Positions 18,480-27,729 of a stretch of 64,000 bases of DNA are shown piece after piece. A program made the position numbers and the translations under genes. The notes beneath the pieces are model-generated. The model saw only the letters and a program-made list of their open reading frames with translations. It did no database searches and was not told the DNA's origin. The DNA is from Ruegeria sp. THAF33 (GTDB taxonomy: Bacteria > Pseudomonadota > Alphaproteobacteria > Rhodobacterales > Rhodobacteraceae). The stretch is taken from assembly GCF_009363615.1 (NCBI RefSeq), contig NZ_CP045384.1:3098501-3162500 (forward strand). The letters are read 5' to 3'. Numbering within the stretch: the first letter of the stretch is position 1; the number at the start of each line of letters is the position of its first letter.

Positions 18480-19162
18480 AACGTTCGCGCATCAACGAGA
18501 TTATGGCGCAAGCAAATGAGCTAATTCGCTCTCACGGTTTCACATTGCCGCCGTTTGCCTATTGGACGCCAGAAGAATTTAAGGCTCGTGAAAGCGATGC
18601 CCGTCACGTGATTGACGCGCGTTGCGGTTGGGATATCACTGACTACGGCGACGGTGATTTTGATCGGATGGGCCTGTTTCTTTTCACCCTGCGCAACGGT
18701 CTGCAGAGCGACTTGGCGAAAGGCGGCGGCATGTGTTACGCTGAGAAGCTGTTGATTTCACGGCAAGATCAGCTTTCGCCGATGCACACGCATGTTCTGA
18801 AGGCAGAAGATATCATCAACCGTGGTGGCGCGACCCTAGTGGTCGAGCTTTTCGGCTCGGATGATGCCGGAGGTTTTGCAGAGGATCGCGGCGGCGTAGT
18901 CTGGCTGGATGGTATCCGCCGCGACTACGGCCCGGGCGAGAAACTGCGCCTGGCCCCTGGTGAAAGCGTCACCCTTCGCCCTGGTGATTGGCACGCGTTT
19001 TGGGGCGAAGGTGGCGATGTGCTGATCGGCGAGGTCTCGACCGTCAATGACGACGAGACCGACAATGTTTTTCGCGACCCAATTGGCCGATTTGCCGAGG
19101 TTCAGGAGGACGTCGCGCCGACACATCTTCTGGTCAGCGACTACTCAAAATGGCTAGGCTGA
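18476..19162 (+). CDS. D-lyxose/D-mannose isomerase family protein
   Basis: A 228-aa cupin-fold sugar isomerase of the D-lyxose ketol-isomerase family (PF07385 type). The metal-binding core is LSPMHTHVLKAEDIINRGG near residues 102-120 (two His and a Glu), with a further His in RPGDWHAFWGEG (near 170) and GEVSTVNDDETDN after it. Characterised members interconvert D-lyxose and D-xylulose, and also D-mannose and D-fructose. As the last gene of an operon with an MGH1-like hydrolase it would turn released mannose into fructose. Its start overlaps the hydrolase stop by four bases (ATGA). No kinase for fructose is in the operon. Confidence 0.85.
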   Translation: MKRSRINEIMAQANELIRSHGFTLPPFAYWTPEEFKARESDARHVIDARCGWDITDYGDGDFDRMGLFLFTLRNGLQSDLAKGGGMCYAEKLLISRQDQLSPMHTHVLKAEDIINRGGATLVVELFGSDDAGGFAEDRGGVVWLDGIRRDYGPGEKLRLAPGESVTLRPGDWHAFWGEGGDVLIGEVSTVNDDETDNVFRDPIGRFAEVQEDVAPTHLLVSDYSKWLG

Positions 19163-19442
19163 TTGACGAAGCCATTGGAGGAGTTCGTGGCGTCTTGGCG
19201 CGAACTTAACCCTCTTTATCCGAGTCTGAGCGGTCATCCTTCGCCGAAAATTGGCAATATCTATAGGCTTCATTTGCCCGTTCGCTGCGTTGTGCTTCAA
19301 CAGCTGGAAACGCGAACAACGCCACGGTTTTAGGATCACCACGATATTCAATTCGCCTGAAAATTAGACGTTACTTACGACGACAGTATCAAATCGAGCC
19401 TGAACGACTTGAAAATTCTGATTTGAGCGTGAAACTTAACAC

Positions 19443-20861
19443 ATGAGTGAGTATTTTGATGAAATGTTCAACGGCGATGGATCACTCAGAGGTCCATATG
19501 AAGAGATCGGCCGCTGGTTCAATGCTGAAGACGTATCACGGCTGAGGGCGAAACAGCGTGAAGCCGAAGAAGTTTTTAGGCTGACGGGCATCACCTTTAA
19601 TGTTTACGGCAAAGCAGAGGCAGAAGAACGACTGATACCGTTTGATATCGTGCCGCGTGTCATTTCGGCACGAGAGTGGCAGCGGCTGGAACGAGGTATC
19701 GAACAGCGAGTTCGGGCAATCAACGCGTTTCTTCATGACATATACCACCGTCAGGAAATTGTTCGCGCTGGCCGTGTGCCGGCTGAGATGATCGCCGCAA
19801 ACGAAGCGTTCCTGCCGCAGATGTTGGGCATCACGCCACCTGGTAAGGTCTATACGCACATAGTCGGTGTTGATTTGGTGCGAACCGGGCCGGACGAGTT
19901 TTTTGTGCTGGAAGACAATGCGCGTACACCGTCCGGTGTGAGCTATATGCTCGAGAACCGGGAAACGATGCTCAAAATGTTCCCGGAACTGTTTAGCGCC
20001 ACAAATGTCCGGAATGTTTCCGATTACCCGCGTAGTTTAAGACGGTCCCTGGCTGCATGCGCGCCAGCTTGCGCCGAGGGAGAACCCACTGTCGCCGTGT
20101 TGACGCCTGGCATCTACAATTCAGCCTACTACGAGCACGCCTTCTTGGCAGATCAGATGGCCGTGGAATTGGTCGAAGGTCACGACTTGCGGGTTGTAAA
20201 CGGGCGTGTCTGCATGCGCACCACCAGAGGTTATAAACCCATTGACGTTCTCTATCGCAGAGTGGATGACGACTTTCTGGACCCGTTGAATTTCAACCCC
20301 GACAGCGCATTGGGCGTGCCGGGTATTCTGGACGTTTATCGCGCTGGCGGTATCACGATTGCGAACGCCCCGGGAACAGGCATAGCCGATGACAAGGCGA
20401 TCTATTCATACATGCCTGAAATCGTTGAATTCTACACGGGTGAGAAGCCCCTGCTTCAAAATGTTCCCACGTGGCGTTGCAGCGATCCCGAATCTCTGTC
20501 CTACGTACTGGACAATCTGTCCGAGCTTGTTGTGAAAGAAGTGCACGGGTCTGGCGGCTACGGGATGTTGATCGGCCCGACCGCCAGCAAGAAAGAGATT
20601 TCAGCTTTCCGCGACAAGCTCAAAGCGCGGCCGGCGAACTATATTGCTCAACCGACACTGTCGCTTTCAACCGTTCCGATCTTCGCGCGCTCGGGGCTGG
20701 CCCCCAGACATGTCGATCTGCGGCCTTTCGTATTAGTGTCGCCTGAGGGGATCAAGATCACTCCCGGCGGCCTGACCCGCGTGGCACTTAAAAAGGGGTC
20801 ATTGGTCGTCAACTCGAGCCAGGGCGGTGGAACCAAAGACACCTGGGTTCTGGAGGACTGA
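19443..20861 (+). CDS. Circularly permuted type 2 ATP-grasp protein (Anbu locus)
   Basis: A 472-aa protein of the circularly permuted ATP-grasp 2 family. Motifs include NVYGKAEAEERLIPFDIVPR (about 58-77), GVDLVRTGPDEFFVLEDNARTP (seen near 141-162), the acidic DVLYRRVDDDFLDPL near 270 and VKEVHGSGGYGMLIGP near 361, a glycine-rich nucleotide loop. The gene heads the four-gene set ATP-grasp, alpha-E, transglutaminase, Anbu, which recurs across proteobacteria. The family has been proposed to form amide bonds in a peptide or peptide-tag pathway; no substrate is established. The next gene follows after two bases. Confidence 0.92.
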   Translation: MSEYFDEMFNGDGSLRGPYEEIGRWFNAEDVSRLRAKQREAEEVFRLTGITFNVYGKAEAEERLIPFDIVPRVISAREWQRLERGIEQRVRAINAFLHDIYHRQEIVRAGRVPAEMIAANEAFLPQMLGITPPGKVYTHIVGVDLVRTGPDEFFVLEDNARTPSGVSYMLENRETMLKMFPELFSATNVRNVSDYPRSLRRSLAACAPACAEGEPTVAVLTPGIYNSAYYEHAFLADQMAVELVEGHDLRVVNGRVCMRTTRGYKPIDVLYRRVDDDFLDPLNFNPDSALGVPGILDVYRAGGITIANAPGTGIADDKAIYSYMPEIVEFYTGEKPLLQNVPTWRCSDPESLSYVLDNLSELVVKEVHGSGGYGMLIGPTASKKEISAFRDKLKARPANYIAQPTLSLSTVPIFARSGLAPRHVDLRPFVLVSPEGIKITPGGLTRVALKKGSLVVNSSQGGGTKDTWVLED

Positions 20862-20863
20862 CC

Positions 20864-21805
20864 ATGCTGGGAAAAACTGCTGGTGGGTTGTTCTGGATGT
20901 CCCGCTACCTGGAACGAGCGGAAAACACGGCCAGGCTGCTTGAAACAGGTCAGCGGATGGCGTTGACCCGCACCAAGAATTCGACCGAAGAATGGGGTTC
21001 TGTTCTGAAAACGGCCGGCGTTCTGGATGGGTACCACGCCAAATACGATGATGTTTCAAAAGACAACGCGGTGGATTGGATGCTGCGTGATGCGGATAAT
21101 CCATCCTCGATCAAGTCAGTCATCAAGCAGGCAAGAGACAATGCGCGCCTTGTTCGAACCGCACTGACACACGATGTTTGGAGCGCAGTAAACTCTACCT
21201 GGATGCAGATTGATGATGTCATGAAGCGCCGCGTGAATGAGCGGGACCTGCCTGCGACGCTGGAGCTTATTCGCCAACAGGCGGCCCTGGTTCGTGGCGC
21301 TACATTGGGCACGATGCTACGCAATGACATTTTCGACTTCACCCGCATTGGTACCTTCGTCGAACGAGCCGACAATACCGGGCGCATTCTGGATGTGAAA
21401 TACTACGTTCTTCTGCCCACAGCTTTCTCAGTTGGCTCATCACTGGACAACATCCAATGGGAAAGCATTCTCCGTTCCGTCGGCGCTGGCGGAGGATATC
21501 GAATGACCCACGGTGAGAAAACCCAACCGTCTGATATCGCACAGTTTTTGATCTTGGATCAGCGAATGCCGCGCAGCCTTCACTTTTGCTGCAGAAAAAT
21601 TCAAGAAAACCTTTCTTACCTAAAGAAAGACTATGGCTTTGCCGGGCCTTCCTGCGAGGCCTCGAATGGCCTCTACGAGAAATACCTGGATCAAAAAATC
21701 TCTGATATCTTCGAAATCGGTCTGCATGAGTACATTCAGGATTTTCTGACAGATCTCGGCAGCTTAAGTCGACAGATCGAGGTTGATTACAGGTTCTACG
21801 AGTAG
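20864..21805 (+). CDS. Alpha-E domain-containing protein (Anbu locus)
   Basis: A 313-aa all-helical protein of the alpha-E family. It begins LGKTAGGLFWMSRYLERAEN, the family's hallmark start, repeats a similar motif later (IGTFVERADNTGRILDVKYY, near 163-182), and ends in a conserved DFLTDLGSLSRQIEVDY. It is always found beside the circularly permuted ATP-grasp protein, sometimes fused to it, and is thought to act with it. It lies two bases after that gene and three bases before the transglutaminase gene. Biochemical role unknown. Confidence 0.92.
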   Translation: MLGKTAGGLFWMSRYLERAENTARLLETGQRMALTRTKNSTEEWGSVLKTAGVLDGYHAKYDDVSKDNAVDWMLRDADNPSSIKSVIKQARDNARLVRTALTHDVWSAVNSTWMQIDDVMKRRVNERDLPATLELIRQQAALVRGATLGTMLRNDIFDFTRIGTFVERADNTGRILDVKYYVLLPTAFSVGSSLDNIQWESILRSVGAGGGYRMTHGEKTQPSDIAQFLILDQRMPRSLHFCCRKIQENLSYLKKDYGFAGPSCEASNGLYEKYLDQKISDIFEIGLHEYIQDFLTDLGSLSRQIEVDYRFYE

Positions 21806-21808
21806 CCA

Positions 21809-22606
21809 ATGAAACTGCACATTCGACACGAGACACGATACGACTTCGATGCACCCGTTCCCTTCGGGCTGCAACAGCTGAGAAAGACACCAAAGTCATT
21901 CCGCAATCAGAACATTGTAAGTTGGAGCACCCAAATCACTGGCGGGCGCAAAGAACTGACTTTTGAAGACTACCACCGCAACACCGTGGAATTGATCAGT
22001 TTCGACGTAAACACCCAAAGCATCTCGTTGATTTCAGAAGGCGTTGTAGAAGTGGAAGACACACATGGCGTCCTCGGGCGTCACGAAGGGTCGACTCCAT
22101 TGTGGCTATTCAAAAGGAGCACCCCTCAGACAACGCCGGGGAAAGGGGTTGCCGAAGTAATAGGCGCGTTGCCCAAAGGCGAACCGCTGGAAAAGATGCA
22201 TGCCCTTTCCGAAAGCATTCGCACTCAGGTCGCGTACGAGATTGGAAGTTCGCACCCGGGCTGGAGCGCAGAAGACGCACTCGAATCCGGGTGCGGCGTG
22301 TGTCAGGACCACGCGCATATTTTCATTGCCTGCGCACGACAGATTGGAGTTCCTGCACGCTATGTATCGGGTTACCTGATGATGAACGAAACGGAACTAC
22401 AGGACGCGACCCATGCCTGGGCCGAAGTGTACTTGGACGGGCTTGGGTGGGTCGGGTTCGACGTTTCAAACGGGATCTCACCTGACGATCGATACGTACG
22501 CGTCGCGACCGGTCTGGACTATTCCCAAGCTGCCCCAGTAATAGGGAACAGAATTGGGGCAGCGGGTGAGCAATTGACAGTGCAGTTGCAGGTCGCACAG
22601 CAATAA
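21809..22606 (+). CDS. Transglutaminase-like cysteine peptidase family protein (Anbu locus)
   Basis: A 265-aa protein with an N-terminal beta region (MKLHIRHETRYDFDAPVPFG) and a transglutaminase core. The catalytic Cys is in SGCGVCQDHAHIFIACAR (near 157-174), the His in DATHAWAEVYLDGLGWVGFD (near 196-215), and the Asp in the same segment (FDVSNG). Proteins of this type in the Anbu locus are predicted to cut or transfer amide bonds, opposing or complementing the ATP-grasp ligase. No signal peptide is seen, so it is cytoplasmic. It ends 11 bases before the Anbu gene. Confidence 0.92.
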   Translation: MKLHIRHETRYDFDAPVPFGLQQLRKTPKSFRNQNIVSWSTQITGGRKELTFEDYHRNTVELISFDVNTQSISLISEGVVEVEDTHGVLGRHEGSTPLWLFKRSTPQTTPGKGVAEVIGALPKGEPLEKMHALSESIRTQVAYEIGSSHPGWSAEDALESGCGVCQDHAHIFIACARQIGVPARYVSGYLMMNETELQDATHAWAEVYLDGLGWVGFDVSNGISPDDRYVRVATGLDYSQAAPVIGNRIGAAGEQLTVQLQVAQQ

Positions 22607-22617
22607 CGGAGAATTTG

Positions 22618-23367
22618 ATGACCTATGCTGTGGGTATGCGGCTGAATCGCGGGTTGGTGTTCATGTCCGACACGCGCACGAATGCAGGCGTCGATAATGT
22701 TTCGACCTTCAACAAGATGTTCAATTGGACAGTTGATGGCGATCGGTCGATCACTATCCTAACGGCCGGAAACCTTGCGACTACTCAGGCCACCATAAGC
22801 CTTCTGGAAGAGCGGACCAAAGCGCCAGAAGATCGCTCGCCGTCCATACTGGAAGCACCGACAATGTTCCAAGTCGCGCAACTGGTCGCGGCTACGTTGA
22901 ATGACGTCATACAGGAGCATTCCCAATCCGGTCAGCAAGCCGACAGCGCCTTTCATGCGACACTCATCTTAGGTGGCCAGATCAAAGGCGGCCCGTCTCG
23001 CCTGTTTCTGATCTACCCCGAAGGCAACTTTATCGAGGCTGGCGCTGACACTCCGTTCTTTCAGATTGGAGAGACGAAATACGGTCGTCCAATTCTGGTG
23101 CGCGCCTATGATCCGGAGATGAGCTTTGCGGAAACTGTGAAACTCCTGCTTGTCAGCTTCGACTCCACGATCAAGGCCAATCTATCTGTCGGAGCTCCGC
23201 TTGACCTTCTTCTTTACGATGAAGACAGTCTTGAAGGCGGCACACGGTCCAGATTCGAACCCGACGATCAGTACTTTCGCACCATTTCCGAGGTGTGGGG
23301 CGACGCGTTGAAATCGGCCTTGTCCAAGCTTCCAGAATACAAACCAGAGCGAAAGCCAAATGATTGA
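22618..23367 (+). CDS. Anbu (ancestral proteasome beta-subunit-like) peptidase
   Basis: A 249-aa Ntn-hydrolase of the proteasome-type family COG3484. The ATG at 22618 follows CGGAG by seven bases and puts Thr at position 2, which becomes the N-terminal nucleophile once Met is removed; TTG 22615 would bury it. The fold signature is TYAVGMRLNRGLVFMSDTRT (residues 2-21), with SDTRTNAG and FNKMFNW, and the second-half LFLIYPEGNFIEA. Anbu assembles into open helical or ring-like oligomers without an ATPase cap. Its partners here are the three genes just upstream, all in the same operon. Physiological substrates are unknown. Confidence 0.92.
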   Translation: MTYAVGMRLNRGLVFMSDTRTNAGVDNVSTFNKMFNWTVDGDRSITILTAGNLATTQATISLLEERTKAPEDRSPSILEAPTMFQVAQLVAATLNDVIQEHSQSGQQADSAFHATLILGGQIKGGPSRLFLIYPEGNFIEAGADTPFFQIGETKYGRPILVRAYDPEMSFAETVKLLLVSFDSTIKANLSVGAPLDLLLYDEDSLEGGTRSRFEPDDQYFRTISEVWGDALKSALSKLPEYKPERKPND

Positions 23368-23633
23368 GCGTCCGCTTTATCCGCATTGCCGACTTTCGCT
23401 GAGCTTTGCTTGAACGTCTACTTGGCGGGCTAGGCAAACGATGGACTATACGATCGCACCCGTGTTTCTACCCGCAATAAAAGCGCGCCGTGTTTGCCAA
23501 ATTCGGAAGAACAGTGTTGAATCTGAAAGGGATTAACCTGAGTTGTCGACGCGCGCTTGGATAGTAACACTGACTTCGAAGCACATTGTTCTTGTTGCTG
23601 GATTGGACGCCTGAAAGCTTTACTTCAGGCAAC

Positions 23634-24641
23634 TCATGAAGCTTGCATTTCCCTCTCCGGCCAGAACTCGTCCACTATGACATAAGCGACAATCACGAAG
23701 AAAGCGGCCCCTGCAACTTGCAATACGCGCGTGATACTTTTGACGTCAGCTTCATCCGAAAACGGTGCAACCGACCCACCGTAAACGATCAGAACCGTTG
23801 TCAACGCCGAACCGGCTGCTGCCGCGAGTGCGGCCTGAGACTTCCCAAGCGCTCCCAGGGTGAAGCAGAAAAACAGACATAATAAAATGGGCGTCAGAAT
23901 AACCGGTGCGATCACGTTTATCTCGTAACAGATGATCGACACCGCTGCCCCAAGCAGGTTTGCCGTAAGCATAGCTTTGGCGACGGCTTTTCCCATCGAC
24001 GGCATGGCGGCCAGTTGCTGGCTCAAAAGAGCGACAAAGAACAGAACCAACAATGCAGATGCCCCGGACACAAAAAACACCATGGCAAATGGAAGCGTCA
24101 CAAGCGACATTCTGACGATCCGCCGGTACCGGTCAAAATCTGGTGGCGCGTCGGCTTTCTTTTGGGCGACTGTTTGAGGTTCCGCTGGGATCATCACAAA
24201 CATCAGCGTGGATACGAAACCTGCAAATAGCAGGTTAATCGGTATCCAAAATACAAGCACAAGCGCCAGATCCTGCGATTGCAAAACGAGGTTCGGGATC
24301 ATCAACGCCCCCATGAGTGCTATGACACCGGGTAGAACTCCGGCCCCTGAAACTGACCACATGAAGGACAGGATGATCCCGATGGCAACCAGAATAAGGA
24401 ATACCACGGGATAGGGAGCGAAAACGGACGACAACAGGAATGAGATGAACATCAATCCTATAGAGAAAACAAACAGCTTTGCGAATGCCGCCAACGGCAG
24501 CGCGGTGGGCGCTTGTAGGAACAGCGCGGTGAAAACTGCTCCCACAACCGCCAAAGGCCACCCAAGAAACAAGCCCAAGGCGAAAACGCCGGTCACACCC
24601 AGCGCAAGCCGGATAACGGATTTTCGATCCTCAATAGGCAT
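23634..24641 (-). CDS. DUF2955 / FUSC-like inner-membrane protein
   Basis: About 335 aa from the ATG at 24641, which lies inside the end of the HlyD gene (11-base overlap); an upstream ATG at 24686 would add 15 non-conserved residues. At least nine hydrophobic segments are visible in two blocks, for example LALGVTGVFALGLFLGWPLA near the start and ALLVLFFVALLSQQLAAM in the middle, with a soluble linker near residues 155-180. This two-block plan is that of aromatic-acid-exporter/FUSC-type proteins that work with a HlyD-family adaptor. It is last in the AI-2E/HlyD/DUF2955 operon. Cargo unknown. Confidence 0.8.
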   Translation of the reverse strand: MPIEDRKSVIRLALGVTGVFALGLFLGWPLAVVGAVFTALFLQAPTALPLAAFAKLFVFSIGLMFISFLLSSVFAPYPVVFLILVAIGIILSFMWSVSGAGVLPGVIALMGALMIPNLVLQSQDLALVLVFWIPINLLFAGFVSTLMFVMIPAEPQTVAQKKADAPPDFDRYRRIVRMSLVTLPFAMVFFVSGASALLVLFFVALLSQQLAAMPSMGKAVAKAMLTANLLGAAVSIICYEINVIAPVILTPILLCLFFCFTLGALGKSQAALAAAAGSALTTVLIVYGGSVAPFSDEADVKSITRVLQVAGAAFFVIVAYVIVDEFWPEREMQAS

Positions 24642-25695
24642 AGGATAGTATTGAGACCAAACGGATATAGGTCCGGCCGACCACATTCAGCAGGGAATTG
24701 TCGCTCAAATACATGATCACGTCGGCCTGCCCGTTGAGTTGGAAGCGCAGTTCGTCTTCGGCGTTTCCGGCCTCGTATCCCGGCAGCACGATCCGAACGG
24801 GAAACCGTTCTGGTTCGCGCAGAAACCCCTTGGTACTTGGCGGGCTGGCCAACTGGCCAGGTTCATCGCCACCGCTCAAGGATACAGCCGCGCTGAAGCT
24901 CTCAATGACACCCGGGATAATTTGACCGGGGTGCATATCCAATACGACATCAACAGGAGAACCCACCCCAGCCCGGCCTAGGTTGTTTTCCGTAAAATAC
25001 GCCTCTATCCATATGTCGGTTGCATCCAGGAACGTCAAAAGGTCCTGACCGGACCGTGCATACGTACCGGGTGCGATCAACAGATTGGATATGACACCCG
25101 TCGCCGGAGCACGCAGTTCAGTCCATTCCAGGTTTAGCTCTGCATCCGCCAAGGCAGCTAACGCGCGCTGAATTTTTGGATTTTCGATCCCGTCGTCACC
25201 CAGCCTCTGCTTTGCTTTTTCAAGATCCGCTTTGGCGTTTTCATAATTTGCCTCGGACTCTGCCAGTTGACCTCGGGCATCGTCGGCTTTTGAGACGGCG
25301 ATCAATCCCTTTCTTTCCAGCGCAAAAACACGCTCTGTTTGAATGCGTATTGTGTCCAGATCGCTCTGGGCCCGCGCCAGTTTGGCTTGCGCGGCTCTTA
25401 CCTCTGCCGAGGATGCACCCACCTCCTGCGTGGCCGCTTCTAGATCAGCTTCCGCCTTGTTGCGTTGAATTTCGTAGGGCCTGGGGTCGATCCGAACCAG
25501 AATATCACCTGCCGAGACGATCTGTCCGTTTTCGACAAGAACTTCGGTCACTGTACCGGTGACCTGTGGAACGATCTGGGTCGCAATGGCCTTTACTCTG
25601 GCATTCCCGGTAAACGGCGTTTTTCGGTCAGCGACAAGATACCAGATAAGAAAAACAAGAATGACGGCCAAAGTGGTCCAAATCGTCTTTCTCAT
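24631..25695 (-). CDS. HlyD-family membrane fusion (periplasmic adaptor) protein
   Basis: A 354-aa adaptor with an N-terminal membrane anchor (TIWTTLAVILVFLIWYLVA), a biotinyl-lipoyl-like half motif IVPQVTGTVTEVLVENGQIV (about 42-61), a long helical hairpin rich in Ala/Glu (about 80-170), and the returning half LRAPATGVISNLLIAPG (about 192-208). It resembles EmrA/AaeA adaptors. The start overlaps the AI-2E-type gene stop by four bases, and the end overlaps the DUF2955 gene. With DUF2955 it probably forms a small export system of the AaeAB kind. Confidence 0.88.
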   Translation of the reverse strand: MRKTIWTTLAVILVFLIWYLVADRKTPFTGNARVKAIATQIVPQVTGTVTEVLVENGQIVSAGDILVRIDPRPYEIQRNKAEADLEAATQEVGASSAEVRAAQAKLARAQSDLDTIRIQTERVFALERKGLIAVSKADDARGQLAESEANYENAKADLEKAKQRLGDDGIENPKIQRALAALADAELNLEWTELRAPATGVISNLLIAPGTYARSGQDLLTFLDATDIWIEAYFTENNLGRAGVGSPVDVVLDMHPGQIIPGVIESFSAAVSLSGGDEPGQLASPPSTKGFLREPERFPVRIVLPGYEAGNAEDELRFQLNGQADVIMYLSDNSLLNVVGRTYIRLVSILSYAY

Positions 25696-26771
25696 TTCGT
25701 GGCTCCTTCAGCCGCGCTTTCAGCTTCTGCAGGGGCGTCGATCCAGACCTTGAACAGCTCATAAAACACGGCAAACAGAACAGGTCCCATAAAAATGCCG
25801 ATCAAGCCATAGGCCATCATGCCGCCAAGAACACCAATGAGTATGACCAGCATTGGTGTTTCGAGGCCTTTTGAGATGAATACAGGCCTTAGGAAGCTGT
25901 CCATTATCGCAACGGGAATAGCCAGGATTGTGAAGATCAACGCGGCACCGCCGGACATGGTGCTCCAAGCGTAAATAATCACTGGCAAAAGAACCAAACC
26001 GGGCCCGATCTGGATAATCGAGAGGATCAAACAGATAAACGCCAGCGTGGCGGCCGAGCCAATTCCGAACAGCGCCAACAATATCCAAACCACGACCGCC
26101 TGAATCGCAGCCACGCCAATCACACCTTTTGTCACATTGCGGATCGTAGCGCCGGCAAGTGTAACGAACTCACCGCCACGGGGCGCAAAGACACGGTTGG
26201 CAAAGCGCTGCAGGCCTTGCACCAGACTTGGACCAGGACTGAACAAAGCCCCCATGATCAAGACGGACAGGGCCAGCGCCAAGAGCCCAAGCCCTATGCT
26301 TACGACCTTTCCGAACAGTGATTTGGTGATCTCAAGAATCTGCGCGCCGTATTTGGCAAGCGCGCCGTCAAGGTTTCGTTCAAACAAGCCCCAGACTTCA
26401 GCAATTTTGTTTCCGACCAGCGGCAGCTCCTTTAAGCCATCGGGTGCCGGTGGGACTTTTAGCTCGCCGTTGTCAGCTTGTTCTGCAAATCCAGACCCAA
26501 GTTCGGCTGCTCCGGATACCGCTGTCGCGACCGGTCCCAAGGTCAGAACGAGGCCCAACAATACCAGTATCGTCGTCGCAAGCTTCTTTCTTCCGCCCAA
26601 CCTGGACTGCAGCCAATCGAAAACCGGATAGAGTGCGACGCACAGGATCGTCGCCCAGATGACCACGCTTGCCAGCGGGGCCACCATTACCAAAGCGCTG
26701 TAAAGGAATAGCCCGAGAAACAGCAATCTAATCGCGAGATCGACAATCTTCGCGTCCTGAGTCTTTTCCAT
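25692..26771 (-). CDS. AI-2E family transporter (PF01594)
   Basis: A 359-aa membrane protein with the PF01594 plan: a first pair of segments (LAIRLLFLGLFLYSALVMVA), a central soluble region (about 80-150) with LVGNKIAEVWGLFERNLDGAL, and a C-terminal block including IGPGLVLLPVIIYAW and LVILIGVLGGMMAYGLIGIF. The start follows GGAGG by eight bases. Despite the family name, most members are not shown to move autoinducer-2. It heads the operon with the HlyD adaptor and the DUF2955 protein, so a shared efflux role is plausible. Confidence 0.85.
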   Translation of the reverse strand: MEKTQDAKIVDLAIRLLFLGLFLYSALVMVAPLASVVIWATILCVALYPVFDWLQSRLGGRKKLATTILVLLGLVLTLGPVATAVSGAAELGSGFAEQADNGELKVPPAPDGLKELPLVGNKIAEVWGLFERNLDGALAKYGAQILEITKSLFGKVVSIGLGLLALALSVLIMGALFSPGPSLVQGLQRFANRVFAPRGGEFVTLAGATIRNVTKGVIGVAAIQAVVVWILLALFGIGSAATLAFICLILSIIQIGPGLVLLPVIIYAWSTMSGGAALIFTILAIPVAIMDSFLRPVFISKGLETPMLVILIGVLGGMMAYGLIGIFMGPVLFAVFYELFKVWIDAPAEAESAAEGATK

Positions 26772-26947
26772 ACCATCCCTCCAAGATTTGTTTGTTCAAA
26801 CTTTACACTCAAAAAAATTAATATGTATATTTAAAATACCAAAAAACCTGCAACCATTTGAAGTATATCGCAAATCCGGATTTCAGAGGGGCTGTTCGGT
26901 CGACGTATTGCCTGCGTATGAAATCGCAGTGGCTCGGCGGGGCAAAA

Positions 26948-27274
26948 CTAGTTGTCCTCTTGCTTGTCGTCCTGGGACAGGATTGTATCTGCCACCGTAG
27001 TCGCTGCAGTCACGAAGATACCGAGCCCAACGATGATGTAGAAAATTGTAAATATTTTCCCTGCCGCTGTTTCAGGAGAAAAGTCACCGAACCCAACGGT
27101 CGAAATTGTCACAACAGAAAAATAGATAGAGTCAAGCCAGCTCCAACCTTCGACATAACGGTAAAACACCGACGCCCAGAGGATCATGCCAGTAGTGAAT
27201 GCTAGAAGGCCCTTCACCCTGCCATCTTTAAAGGCGACGCCTATACCTCGCGTAATTCTCGTTAGTGAATTCAT
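26948..27274 (-). CDS. Two-TM potassium channel family protein
   Basis: A 108-aa ion channel subunit. TM1 is about residues 24-44 (LAFTTGMILWASVFYRYVE), the pore helix and filter are DSIYFSVVTISTVGFGDFSP (about 49-68, filter TVGFGD), and TM2 is about 75-97 (IFTIFYIIVGLGIFVTAATT). The layout is that of KcsA-like Ion_trans_2 channels, which work as tetramers. There is no RCK domain; the tail is short and acidic (SQDDKQEDN). The gene is single, and local base composition is AT-rich compared with its neighbours. The start has no strong ribosome site. Confidence 0.87.
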   Translation of the reverse strand: MNSLTRITRGIGVAFKDGRVKGLLAFTTGMILWASVFYRYVEGWSWLDSIYFSVVTISTVGFGDFSPETAAGKIFTIFYIIVGLGIFVTAATTVADTILSQDDKQEDN

Positions 27275-27729
27275 AAAGAAAGAATACCAAGGGATTTATT
27301 TATACATAGGATTTTTTGAATTTTCTCGTATTTTTCCAAAAAGCCTGTTGCGCTCCCACCGCGCGTGTCCGGCAGGAATGTTAACCAATGTCTCGCTCAA
27401 TCGCTTCGGGATTACTCAAGTCAATTCTGTTTTTAATCACCCGGCAAAGTCGGCAATGGGCTCGAAGCCGTCTTCCAAGCATTTTTGATTAACGTCAGCT
27501 TTCGGGTCATTTGCAGCCGCTGACTCCCTGCGATTTGGGTGGCAAGGTTACGCATTTTGCGGATGGGTCACACCTTTCTGATTCAAGTCACATAATATCA
27601 ATGATTTAGCCCTGGCATGTGTCACGCCTTTATTGGCGGCGGCCACAGATTTTAGAGATCCGATCCCTCACTTTGTTCAACAGAAGCGGACCGAACTTCC
27701 TCGTGCCGCAGTGAGCAATTGAGGTTGAT
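27275..27729. other. AT-rich intergenic region at the left border of the island
   Basis: About 455 bases without a credible gene. The left half is AT-rich with several T-runs. Near 27560-27635 there are repeated TCACA/GTCAC blocks (GGGTCACACC, AAGTCACATAA, TGTGTCACGCC) in both orientations, which could be binding sites for the helix-turn-helix proteins that follow. I found no copy of the tRNA-Lys 3' end here, so an attachment site is not shown. Confidence 0.4.

Noticed and set aside
23611..23634. Hairpin GCCTGAA...TTCAGGC as a terminator
   Set aside because: The stem is short and no T-run follows on either strand.
27275..27729. Left attachment site for the tRNA-Lys island
   Set aside because: I looked for a copy of the tRNA-Lys 3' end and found none; repeated TCACA blocks are too short to call.
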